The position numbers were made by a program, and so were the translations under genes. Positions 1 through 9,383 of a stretch of 37,201 nt of DNA are shown here, one piece after another (the stretch's first letter is position 1; the number at the start of each line of letters is the position of its first letter). The DNA lies in contig JAIROO010000135.1 in the NCBI GenBank assembly GCA_031257535.1, positions 1-37,201 of the forward strand, in the 5' to 3' direction. Below the pieces are notes generated by a model. That model did not search any database, was not told the origin of the DNA, and worked only from the letters and a program-made list of their open reading frames with translations. This stretch comes from Deltaproteobacteria bacterium. Lineage in GTDB: Bacteria > Desulfobacterota > Desulfarculia > Adiutricales > Adiutricaceae.

Positions 1-2
1 CA

Positions 3-390
3 TCAAACTGGACTTTTAGTTTTAGGGTTAAGGACGTCCATTCTTTGTCCATAACCGCCACGCTACTTAGGCCAGCGCGGCGAATTACGCCCTGGACCAC
101 GCTTTTGTCAACATGCGGCAATCTTGCGGTAACGCGAACGCCTTAAACGCCTTTGGTGGCGCGTTGGCGGATCTGTTCGATATTTTCAGGCTTCAAACTG
201 GAACTGAAGTAAGGCGGGCCGTGGGTAGCGGCGAAAGTTTGGCCGCGCCGTCGACAATAATATAAAGGACGGCGGGCCTTCCCGTAATGGCGTCGGAAGG
301 ATATGTCGCCAAGCCCTGTGAGACTAAATTTCTCACATTTAGGGTTAACACAAGAGAGAGAGACTGAAGAGCGACAGCAAATCTGGTCAT
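3..390 (-). pseudogene. Degenerate coding remnant
   Basis: Minus-strand translation gives protein-like sequence interrupted by a stop and a probable frame change: ...YFSSSLKPENIEQIRQRATKGV*GVRVTARLPHVDKSVVQGVIRRAGLSSVAVMDKEWTSLTLKLKVQFD. The listed ORF 193-390 covers only the upstream part in another frame. Family not identified. Confidence 0.3.
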
Positions 391-754
391 GATTTACATT
401 CTTTGTGTTATAAATCCGTTAATATTGGTATTTTAATCTAAAAAGGTACATGAAAGCGATAAAATTCTTATATTTACAACTTTTACATATAAATAAAGTC
501 TTTTGATATTAATTACTCACGGAACGATGAATCCGCCAATTTTTCGCCGACATCACCAAATTTTGTAAACACTAAATATTATAGGTTGAAAAACTATCGA
601 AAATTAAAAAAAAGGTTTTGACCTTATTGTTAGCTTTTTCAGCGACTCTAAAATTTTAGCCATAACCATAAATTACCACAAAATTAAAACCTTAACAATT
701 AAAACAGCCATGTTTGATCGCTTTTGACGGCCATGTTAGCCAAAAAACGGAATT

Positions 755-866
755 AATCTTAAATAATCGTCATTGATCTTAAAAAATGATTTAATTTTAA
801 AAAAAATTGACTTAATATTAGAAAAAAGGGACTTAATCTTAGACAAAAAAAGGACTTAGTCTTTAG
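755..866. repeat. Degenerate tandem repeat, about 21 bp unit (TTAATNTTAGAAAAAAGGGAC-like)
   Basis: Successive units ttaatcttaaataatcgtcat / ttaattttaaaaaaaattgac / ttaatattagaaaaaagggac / ttaatcttagacaaaaaaaggac / ttagtctttag, read directly. Confidence 0.6.
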
Positions 867-1858
867 GCGGCCGCGAAAAACTGGCCTAAGATCTCAAGTT
901 GTTTATCGGCCCTAGACTCATGGTTAATAGCCTCCCGAAAAGCCGCCGCCTTGGGCATTTCCCTAACGTACCAAGTTAAAACCGTCCGTAAAGGAAAGGC
1001 CGCTTTTGGCCCTTTCAGCTCGATTAGCCAGTTGGCGTGGTTAAGGGCCGCCGCCAGTCTTTCGTTTAAGGTCGGGACAGAAGGCTCAAGCCCAGCTAAA
1101 ACTTCCAAGCACTGCCGAAAAAGCCACGGTCGCCCTCGAGCCGCCCGCCCGATCATGACCGCGGCCGCCTGACTAGTTCGTAAAAGCTCGACGGCTTTTT
1201 CCGGGGTAGTCACGTCGCCCGAGCCAATCACCGGAATCTTAACTTGATCCGCTAAACGCTTAACCCACTCCCAGTCGGCTTGGCCTAAAAAACCTTGTTT
1301 GCCGTAACGACCATGAAGAACTATGGCCGCGACCCCGACCGCCTCTAACCTTAGCCCTAAATCCAAGACGGTCGGCTGGCCTTGACTAAAGGCGATCCGA
1401 GTTTTAACCGTGACCGGAACTTTAACGGCCGCTACGACTTTAGCCGCGATGGCCGTGGCCAGATCAAAATCCGTAAGTAAGGCCGCTCCGTGCCCGCTGG
1501 AGACGACTTTACGGGCTGGACAGCCATAGTTTAGATCGATTATGCCCGCGCCATGGGCCGCGGCGACTTGAGCCGCCCTGGCCATGGAGTCTGGACACTT
1601 GCCAAAAAGCTGGACGCAAAAAGGCTTTTCAATTAAAGGATCGGTCTTTAAGAGATCTAAGGTTTTCGCCCCGTTATGGGCTAAGGCCACGGCCGAAGCC
1701 ATTTCGCTAACGGTCAAGCCCGCTCCATAGCTAAGGGCCAACCGTCGAAAAGGCCAGTTGGTTAGCCCGGCCATGGGAGCGAGGATAAATGGCGAGTTTA
1801 AAGTCACGCCCCCGATGGTCGGGACTAGTCGCTTAAGCTCAGCGGATGACCAGCTCAT
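863..1858 (-). CDS. dusB: tRNA-dihydrouridine synthase (DusB/NifR3-like)
   Basis: FILAPMAGLTNWPFRRL..., DLNYGCPARKV, GSGDV, MIGRAARGRPWLF motifs of the Dus family. Confidence 0.9.
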   Translation of the reverse strand: MSWSSAELKRLVPTIGGVTLNSPFILAPMAGLTNWPFRRLALSYGAGLTVSEMASAVALAHNGAKTLDLLKTDPLIEKPFCVQLFGKCPDSMARAAQVAAAHGAGIIDLNYGCPARKVVSSGHGAALLTDFDLATAIAAKVVAAVKVPVTVKTRIAFSQGQPTVLDLGLRLEAVGVAAIVLHGRYGKQGFLGQADWEWVKRLADQVKIPVIGSGDVTTPEKAVELLRTSQAAAVMIGRAARGRPWLFRQCLEVLAGLEPSVPTLNERLAAALNHANWLIELKGPKAAFPLRTVLTWYVREMPKAAAFREAINHESRADKQLEILGQFFAAA

Positions 1859-4466
1859 GGTTTTTGGTCAGATCTAAGATCCCTGTCTTAAAGACTAGAC
1901 GACCGGAGCCTAAAAAGAACCAACCGCTATCTAATTCTAATAAATCGATCTCGCGGTTAACTCGCCGTTTGGAGAGACCGTCGATGCTAACCGTCCCGGG
2001 ATTGTCTAAACCCAAAAACTCCAAGATAAAGCCCCGGCTGGGATTTGGCTGCCCCGAAAGTCGCCCTTCTTGGGGCTGTATATTAAAGGTTAAATTAGGC
2101 GTAGGTGGGCGGTTTACGTCATTGGGGGTCATGATAAAGCGGATCCGGATCTTTTCGTTAGTCGGGCTTTGGTAATTGGCGTCTTGGCCATTATCGTCGT
2201 AATAATCGAAATAAGAGACCTCTGACCCGGGAAAAGCCATGACGTGCAGCCAATCTTGAAAGGCCGGGTTGCCTGAGGACGAGGGAATAATGGCCCCGGC
2301 TTTAAAGAGGAGAGGGGCTAAAGGCGAGCCTCTTTGTTTACAGGGCAAACGCCGCCGGCCAGTGGTGGCCTGGTCGATGACGGTCCGGCCGTAAAAATCG
2401 TACCAACGCCCCCGCGGCAAGGTCAAAGTGGTCACTTCCTCGCCGCTTCTGACCCCGGCGGCCACTAAAACGTGCGGCCCCACCATGGCCTCGGACACGG
2501 CTTCACTGGCCACTTTGTCGTCTTGAAAATGATAAACCAAAGGCGCGACCACGGGTTCGCCGTTTAAATAGGCCTCGTGAGCTAAGGAGTAGAGGTAAGG
2601 AGCCAGTCTCGCCCTTAATGTCAGATTGGCGTTTAACCAAGTCTCGCCTAAAAAAGCTCTAGGAATTAACAAAGGCGTGCTTATTAAGACGTTCCGGGCC
2701 AGCCAAGCCGCGTAGCTCTGGTTTAGCTCCCTTAAGGGAAACTGGCTTAAATACGGAAAAACGTCTGGCGTGAAGTAGTCGATCCCCGAGAGACTTAAAC
2801 CGCCCCGGGCTAAGCCTTCGGTCAAGGGAAAGAGTAAGTTTGGGTCTAAGTAATAAAAACCCGCCCCGTAACGACCTTGTCCGGCCAGGCCCGAGCGAGT
2901 TAGTAAAAATAGTCGCGGCTCGGGTTTTGGCGGTCGCGACGACCTTAAGCTCCTTAAGCCTAACCAAAAGCCCTCCATCCATTTAAGGCTAAAGCGGTTG
3001 GCCCAGACGTAATGGGAATGGTCCCGATCCTGCCGCTCACCGCGATACCAAGCTAAAGGGCTATAACTTTCCGGTTCCCCGCCTTCCAGAAAAAAGGAGG
3101 TAAAACCCATTTCCATGGGCCCATCCCGATATACGCTGTGCCAGAAGGTGACCCCGTCCGAGAAGGTGTAGTCGATTAAGCCGCTTATCTTGTCCTTATA
3201 AAGTAAATCCAAAGGCTCGCCCCGACTCGAGGAGCCAACTAAAAGCCCTTGGGCGTTTAGCTGGGCGTAAAAAGAGCCTGGCCCTTTTTTGGGCACGTAG
3301 GGGTTTTCCACGACCATAAGATTTAGGCCCTCGGCTTTGGCTTTGGCGAAAAGGCTTAAATCCCGGGTCGGGCTATCGGCCTGAGTCAATTCTCCGCTAG
3401 AGGGATCTCGAAGGACGGTTAACTGATCGTTAATGGGTAGATCCAGTAATAAAGCCCCCGCGGCTTTAAACGGTTCGATCCTCTCTTTTAGCTCCCGAAA
3501 GTACTCCTCCCAGGTTTGGTTGGCCAGCTGAGCCCGATCCACAAAAAAAGGCGAAAAAACGCTTTTAGGGGGCACGGGCGACCGACCAACTAAGCTTAAG
3601 TAAGTCTTGCGGACCGCTTTTAGATCCTCGCCGACGATGACAAAAAAATCGAGGGAGCCAAAAGGATCGACCGGCCCTAAAAGGCTGACCGTCCAGGGAT
3701 TAGGGGAAAAATCCCAGGCTAAGGGCCGGGTTTCGTTAAAAAAAATGGCCGCGGTCTCATTGCCCTCGCCTAAGGCGAACATGATCGGGGCCTGCAGACC
3801 CGCGGTCCCGCCTTGAGCGGGTTTAACCACCTTATTGCCAAAAGGGCCGCCCACCTGGATTAACTGACCGATTAGATTTAACCGTAAACTCATTAACTCC
3901 AGGTCGGCCCCTAAACCCACGACCTGAGAGTATCTAGACCCGTCAATGGTTAGCCCCGCTAAGAGCCCATCGGGATTAAAGGGCGAGATAGAAAAAATCT
4001 CCGTCCCATTATCCCGGGTTAACCTTAGAATAGGTCGAAAAGAAACCGCGTCCTCTAAAGTCGCGTGGACGTTAACCGGGTCGCCATTAGCCCGCCACTG
4101 GCTCTGGGGAGTCAGCATGATGGAGCTAGGCGGTTTTAAGCCTCTTGGCCGGCCAGGAGCGCTGGGACTCGAGCGGGCTCCCAAACCCGGAACCGGGCCA
4201 GTCTCCGCGGGCGGCTGAGTGGCTGGATCCATCTGGGTTAGGGTAAAGCGCCATAAGCCGACCCGAATCCACTCGGCGGTCAAAAAGTAGTTGCCAAAGG
4301 GGTAAACGTTTTTTTGCCCCATCTGGCCTTGTAAGACCTGATTAGCCGGAGCTCCCTCAGCCAAACCCACCTTAGCCAATAACAAAAGGACAGTTAAGGC
4401 TAGACTTAACCCTAGACGCTGCGCGCTGACGCTCAATTTATGGCCTCTTTTAACGCTTATAGTCAT
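1839..4466 (-). CDS. Secreted glycoside hydrolase family 31-like protein (alpha-glucosidase/xylosidase superfamily)
   Basis: N-terminal signal-like hydrophobic segment; GFTSFFLEGGEPE and LLTRSGLAGQGRYGAGFYYLDPN match the GH31 catalytic-domain layout; C-terminal beta-domain. Overlaps the dus start by 20 bp. Confidence 0.82.
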   Translation of the reverse strand: MTISVKRGHKLSVSAQRLGLSLALTVLLLLAKVGLAEGAPANQVLQGQMGQKNVYPFGNYFLTAEWIRVGLWRFTLTQMDPATQPPAETGPVPGLGARSSPSAPGRPRGLKPPSSIMLTPQSQWRANGDPVNVHATLEDAVSFRPILRLTRDNGTEIFSISPFNPDGLLAGLTIDGSRYSQVVGLGADLELMSLRLNLIGQLIQVGGPFGNKVVKPAQGGTAGLQAPIMFALGEGNETAAIFFNETRPLAWDFSPNPWTVSLLGPVDPFGSLDFFVIVGEDLKAVRKTYLSLVGRSPVPPKSVFSPFFVDRAQLANQTWEEYFRELKERIEPFKAAGALLLDLPINDQLTVLRDPSSGELTQADSPTRDLSLFAKAKAEGLNLMVVENPYVPKKGPGSFYAQLNAQGLLVGSSSRGEPLDLLYKDKISGLIDYTFSDGVTFWHSVYRDGPMEMGFTSFFLEGGEPESYSPLAWYRGERQDRDHSHYVWANRFSLKWMEGFWLGLRSLRSSRPPKPEPRLFLLTRSGLAGQGRYGAGFYYLDPNLLFPLTEGLARGGLSLSGIDYFTPDVFPYLSQFPLRELNQSYAAWLARNVLISTPLLIPRAFLGETWLNANLTLRARLAPYLYSLAHEAYLNGEPVVAPLVYHFQDDKVASEAVSEAMVGPHVLVAAGVRSGEEVTTLTLPRGRWYDFYGRTVIDQATTGRRRLPCKQRGSPLAPLLFKAGAIIPSSSGNPAFQDWLHVMAFPGSEVSYFDYYDDNGQDANYQSPTNEKIRIRFIMTPNDVNRPPTPNLTFNIQPQEGRLSGQPNPSRGFILEFLGLDNPGTVSIDGLSKRRVNREIDLLELDSGWFFLGSGRLVFKTGILDLTKNHELVIR

Positions 4467-4526
4467 TTAGAACTTAAATAGTTCAAAAAACTAGTTTTTC
4501 TGGACTATTAGGTCGCTAATAGACTA

Positions 4527-5000
4527 TTAGCGGTTATACTCGCGCACGGCCCGGGCCAGATCCCTTTTGGAGTCGGCGTCTTTCAAAGCCTGGCGCTTGT
4601 CGTGGAGTTTTTTGCCCTTAGCTAGGGAGACTTCCACTTTGGCTAAACCATTTTTAAAGTAAAGCCGAGTCGGAATAAGACTAAACCCCTTTTCTTGGGT
4701 TTTACCGATTAAACGCTTGATCTCTTTTTTATGGAGTAAAATCTTGCGTCGCCTTAGAGGGTCGTGATTACCGTAAAAAGCCTGAGGATAGAGATTGATG
4801 TTAGCCCCGACGAGATAAGGCTCGCCAGACACAATCCTCACGAACGCGTCTATAAGGTTAGCCTTACCTTGCCGTAAACTTTTGACCTCGGACCCGGTCA
4901 GAATCAAGCCCGCCTCCAGACGTTCGCCTAACTCGTACTCAAAGTGGGCTTTTTTATTCTGGCAAATAATTTTATAACCCTCATGGTTAGTTGATTTCAT
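4527..5000 (-). CDS. smpB: SsrA (tmRNA)-binding protein SmpB
   Basis: NKKAHFEYELGERLEAGLILTGSEVKSLRQGKANL...LAKGKKLHDKRQALKDADSKRDLARAVREY is diagnostic. Confidence 0.98.
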   Translation of the reverse strand: MKSTNHEGYKIICQNKKAHFEYELGERLEAGLILTGSEVKSLRQGKANLIDAFVRIVSGEPYLVGANINLYPQAFYGNHDPLRRRKILLHKKEIKRLIGKTQEKGFSLIPTRLYFKNGLAKVEVSLAKGKKLHDKRQALKDADSKRDLARAVREYNR

Positions 5001-5295
5001 GGTTATTAACTTTCAACAAGAAAAAGGGGAAAGATTGAGGAGCCGCCAATTTAAGCTCAAGGTCCCAAGGTCAAGCAGGATTATAGACGTTTAAGGCCGT
5101 TAATTCAATTAGTCGCGGGGTTTGATTTTAGCTCTTTCGCTTAAGGGCGGCTAATTTTTAAAATTTTTGACTCAAAAATGAATAATAAACCCCTTGGCCA
5201 AAACCTTCGAATTTTGGCGCAAAATAGTCTTGCCATAAAAGCCAAAAAATCGTAAAATAATTCTTTACGTCCTATTTTTAGGGCTAAAAGAGATT

Positions 5296-5371
5296 GGGGA
5301 TGTAGCTCAGTTGGGAGAGCGCGGCGTTCGCAATGCCGAGGGCAGGGGTTCGAACCCCCTCATCTCCACCA
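5296..5371 (+). tRNA. tRNA-Ala, anticodon CGC, CCA encoded
   Basis: ggggatg...catctcc acceptor stem, GCTCAGTTGGGAGAGC D-arm, CGGCG-TTCGCAA-TGCCG anticodon arm, GGGGTTCGAACCCC T-arm, 3' ACCA. Confidence 0.95.
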
Positions 5372-5682
5372 TTAATCTCTTTGTTTTTTGTGTTTTTTGT
5401 CCATAGCCATGAACTAAATTTATAAAATTAATAAGTTGACTCTCTATAATTCTAATAAATCATTTTTATAATATTTTTTAATTTAATTTTCTCCATATTA
5501 ATATATTTAAACAATAATTATTAACTAGACTTATTGTTAATCACGAAGTATATAATAAAGTTTTAATTTTTACATCAATGAGCTTGTTAGTCATTATAAA
5601 CTAAATATACTTGTTAAAATTTAAACTTTTTCCTACAATTATTATTAATATACACTAAGAAGATCTTGTTATTGAAAATCTC

Positions 5683-6666
5683 ATGAAGAATAAATCCGCA
5701 AAAAAATTTAATGTCGCAGGTCCTTGCACGCCTAATAAGCGCTACATTTTGCCAGTCTTACCAAGGCTGCCTATCGCGGATGAGATGATCGATAATGAAT
5801 ATTATTTCATTCTTCACGCGCCTCGTCAATCTGGGAAGACTACTTTTATAAGATCTTTAACGGATAAAATCAATAATGATGGCCAAAGATACGCTTTGAA
5901 TTGCTCCTTGGCAACTTTAAGAAGCATTAACGATGAAGAAAAAATCTTAACTAGGATAGTTTCTCAAATAAATGAATCTATATTTTTTCAAAATTAGATA
6001 TCATTAAACAAAAAGCTGATACTTATAGTTCATTGCCAGGGTTGTCAGATCCTGACAAGAATGTTAAGAGATTTCTTAATCAGCTTTGTCAAGATTTAGA
6101 TAAGTGGATGAATGGAAATCATCTTGATATGAATGGTCTTCTTGTATCATTTCAGGAATAATGGTCTAAAAATTCTGAAATGTATGTTAAAAATAATATG
6201 TTAGATAGTTTAGTAAATAATAGTATCAGAATAGCTTTAGATAAATATAATGCTTCAGAGCAATATGTTCAAAATTTAGAGTTAATTAATATTATTAAAC
6301 ATGGTTTAACCAATCTAACAAATGAGGCTTTAACTCACTTAGTCCTATTCGCGTTTTTACAAAGGGTCTTAAATGGAGGCGCTGATTTTATCCAAAGAGA
6401 ATACGCGCTTGGCGCTATGAGGTCAGATATATGTGTTGGTTACAAGGGACTTTATTATCCTCTCGAAATTAAGATTAAGAGTTCTATTGAAGGCTCACAA
6501 AAATTTGAGCAAAGTTTAAACAACTCTATCAATATATGAATAAAACTAGAGCCAAAAATGGATGGCTAGTTATATTTGACAAAGATTTCACTAAACCTTG
6601 GTATGAAAAAATTTATTGGAAAACGCAAAAATATAATAATAAAACTATACATATTGTCGGTTGTTA
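5683..6666 (+). pseudogene. AAA-like ATPase / PD-(D/E)XK nuclease-like protein, degraded
   Basis: N-terminal FNVAGPCTPNKRYILPVLPRLP...ILHAPRQSGKTTF (Walker A) stops at 5997. Middle fragment KQKADTYSSLPGLSDPDKNVKRFLNQLCQDLDKWM lies in another frame. C-terminal ALGAMRSDICVGYKGLYYPLEIKIK, then a frameshift near 6517 into KQLYQYMNKTRAKNGWLVIFDKDFTKPWYEKIYWKTQKYNNKTIHIVGC*. Walker B region appears missing. Confidence 0.85.
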
Positions 6667-7263
6667 ATTTTTATATCTTTTTTTGTTTTAATTTTATACG
6701 TGACTGCCTTAAAGTCCGGACGCCTAAGAACTTTTTACCTTTATCTTGCCACTCCTCTTTGGTCTAAAAGCTTATTTTCTTCCCGCCTTTCGCTTTCGCG
6801 GCTCCAGAAAAAAAATAGAATTTAACCTATTGAGGCCTAATCCGCTTTTTTCCCCTATTTAGAAGATTCTAAGGCCAGTATTAGCCAGGGGAGAGTTGAA
6901 CCAAAAATTTCTAAAAAATTTCTTTTACAAATCCCAAATTTTTGTTTTTTAGGCCTTGACAAACTTTATAGCCGACTTACTTTGTTAGGGCCAAGGCTTT
7001 TTTGCCGGGTATTTTTCTTTCTTCGTTTTTGACTTTTGGCCTTGCGCCACTTTTCATGAAGTTAATTCGTTGTCGTTTTAGTCTACGCTATTCCTTTTTA
7101 TCCCTATCAAACCATTAATATTTATTTACTAGATAATTATATTATCTATTTCCAATTTTTTTACCATATTTTTCAATTGACATTATTTTATTGCTATTTT
7201 TTTTATAAATTTCAAAATAATAGCGTGTAATCTTTATTTTTCCTTTTTTTAGCGAGGTACTAT

Positions 7264-9096
7264 TTGCTCACTGACGTTTTCAACCGTTTTTCACGTCTAT
7301 ATTTATCTATAGACTATCTTTATACGCTGGATCAAATTAAAGAGTCTATAGATAAGGCTAAACTTTTAGGCGCGATGCCTCTTATCGGTCCAGAAAATTA
7401 TAGCGAACTTTTGGCTACGGTTAACTCCTGGTTAAAGCCAAACATAGTCGTTTTTAACTTAACCCTTGGCGTTGACGATGAGTTTTTTTACCCCCTTGAT
7501 CTAGACAATTTTTTTAACCCAGTCTTAGCCGAGGACAATTTGAACGACTGGCGCGAGTCGGTCCTTAAATGGATTCGCGGCTCTTTCGACCCTAGTGGCG
7601 TGGCCACGCTTTATCTCCCGCCCCTTCTTTCGCCCACTGAAAAACGATTACCCAAGATCTTATGCTGGCTAAACGAAAAAAACGTACTGGCCACCAAAAC
7701 CTCCGCCAGCCATATCTGGCCCTATTTTTTACGCCAGTACGGTCAAGCCGTAGAGAGCTTAGGTTTAAACCTTAAACCTAAAAAAAGTAACCCAACGTCG
7801 GACGAGATCGCCAAATACTATCGAACTACCCAAGACGCTACGGCTTGCCGAGCCTTAACCACTGACGAGCTTAAACAGTTCGTTTGTTGTCCTAAGGATT
7901 TGCCTACCGACAATAGCCTCGCGAGCTTAAACCGTTACGCGCTCGATTCCATTCTCATGTCTTTCGAAAAAGCCCGTCCTTATTTAGAGGATCTGGATTT
8001 TCAGCGAAGAGCCCTAACTATTGAACGGGAAAGAATAAAAAACCAAGTCTACGACCATAAAAAATACGTCATAACTCAAGCCAAGGCTACGGCCGGACGT
8101 AATTCCCAGACGACTTCTTTCTTAGGGCCCCCACCAGGTCAAGTCTTAAGCCTTATTTTTAAGGCCAAAATAGAGCCTGACCCAGCTAGTCCTAAAAACG
8201 CCCTAGTTCCTCCTTTTAAGACCTATCGTCTCTTAGACGGGAGCCAAATCTTCGTCAATGGCGAAGACTTTTGGGAACTCGCTGAACCTGACTCAGAGTC
8301 CTCTTCAGGGCCAAAAAAACCCAAATCCGGGTCAGGGGCCTTGAGCTTAATTATGGCTCTAACGGGGCTAGATCTCGAAATGGCCCAAGCCCATCTTGAG
8401 AAATTCTTCTCTTTAGGCCAAACCTTAGCCGCGGTTAGATATCACCTGGCTTTAACGGCCAAAGATTATCTTAAGGCGGACAAAAATGTCGCCTTTGAGC
8501 CAATACCTACGACCGAAGAGACTTGGCCCAAGGTTAAACGTTATTTAGAAATTGTGTTTTCTCTCCCAGCCTCTGTCCTTAACAAGGCCCACGCGACCGA
8601 GACTCTCTTAAGTACCCAAAAGAGTTTAATCGTGTTTAGACGAGCCTCTAAATTGGGCGATTTTTTTATTTGGCCCCAACCTCTAACCGAAAACCCCCCG
8701 GAGTTTATCGACCTCACACCTTTAAGCGACCCTTTAATTTTCGAAGGCCCTAGCTCGCCTATTTTTCTGACTGACCACCCTTTAGAGGGCTTAGCCTTAA
8801 AAGCCTTTTTCCCCCAATGCCCGGTTATGGTCGTGAGCCCAGAACTACCCGCCGCCAAAGTCAGTTCCATTTTGGCCGGGCGTCCGGCTCTGATCGCCAC
8901 GCGAGTTGGCCGCCAAGGCCGATTACTGGGCCGGAGCCTAAAAAATCTGAATTTACAAGAACTAAAGGCGCCTTTAGGCGATTTTTGGCTCGCTTTTTGG
9001 CGCCAAAGTCAAACCCAAGATCTTAGCCAGACCCACCCTAAGGTTCTCGCGGACTTAAAAACCGTAAGGCTTAGTCGCCCTGGGAGTTTTTTATAA
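7264..9096 (+). CDS. CHC2/DUF3991-Toprim-like primase-type protein associated with mobilization (TTG start)
   Basis: FVNGEDFWELAEP...GSGALSLIMALTGLDLEMAQAHL resembles the CHC2/DUF3991 segment; FLTDHPLEGLALKAFFPQCPVMVVSPE resembles a Toprim-like segment; next gene is a MobV relaxase. GAGG lies 7-8 nt before the TTG. Confidence 0.5.
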   Translation: MLTDVFNRFSRLYLSIDYLYTLDQIKESIDKAKLLGAMPLIGPENYSELLATVNSWLKPNIVVFNLTLGVDDEFFYPLDLDNFFNPVLAEDNLNDWRESVLKWIRGSFDPSGVATLYLPPLLSPTEKRLPKILCWLNEKNVLATKTSASHIWPYFLRQYGQAVESLGLNLKPKKSNPTSDEIAKYYRTTQDATACRALTTDELKQFVCCPKDLPTDNSLASLNRYALDSILMSFEKARPYLEDLDFQRRALTIERERIKNQVYDHKKYVITQAKATAGRNSQTTSFLGPPPGQVLSLIFKAKIEPDPASPKNALVPPFKTYRLLDGSQIFVNGEDFWELAEPDSESSSGPKKPKSGSGALSLIMALTGLDLEMAQAHLEKFFSLGQTLAAVRYHLALTAKDYLKADKNVAFEPIPTTEETWPKVKRYLEIVFSLPASVLNKAHATETLLSTQKSLIVFRRASKLGDFFIWPQPLTENPPEFIDLTPLSDPLIFEGPSSPIFLTDHPLEGLALKAFFPQCPVMVVSPELPAAKVSSILAGRPALIATRVGRQGRLLGRSLKNLNLQELKAPLGDFWLAFWRQSQTQDLSQTHPKVLADLKTVRLSRPGSFL

Positions 9097-9280
9097 AGAC
9101 CTTTAAAGCGGAAAGGCCGTTAACGACTAACGTGAGAGGATCGCTTTGGCTCGCGATTAAAGTTTTAGCCAAGTTTCCCGGCCAATCGCCTCTGATTCGA
9201 CCACCGCCCCTTAGCTAAGAAAGCCAAGAGAACTAGTTTTTTTCAAGGCCTTTAACTTTTGGCTTGAACTAAACCAAAGA

Positions 9281-9350
9281 GCCCTTCTTAAGGTTTTGCC
9301 TGGCCAAGGCTCTTCTTTAGGCTTTGTCCTGGCCAGGGCTCTTCTTTTTG
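9281..9350 (+). repeat. Direct repeats, 28-29 bp period, upstream of relaxase gene
   Basis: gcccttcttaaggttttgcctggccaag / gctcttctttaggctttgtcctggccagg / gctcttctttttg at 9281, 9309, 9338. Confidence 0.7.
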
Positions 9351-9383
9351 AAAGACTCTTTTTAACCAAAAATGGAGGTCATA

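Noticed and set aside
2659-2982. Antisense and shadow ORFs within GH31, hydrogenase and pilus genes
   Set aside because: All are contained in strongly supported genes and show no family motifs.
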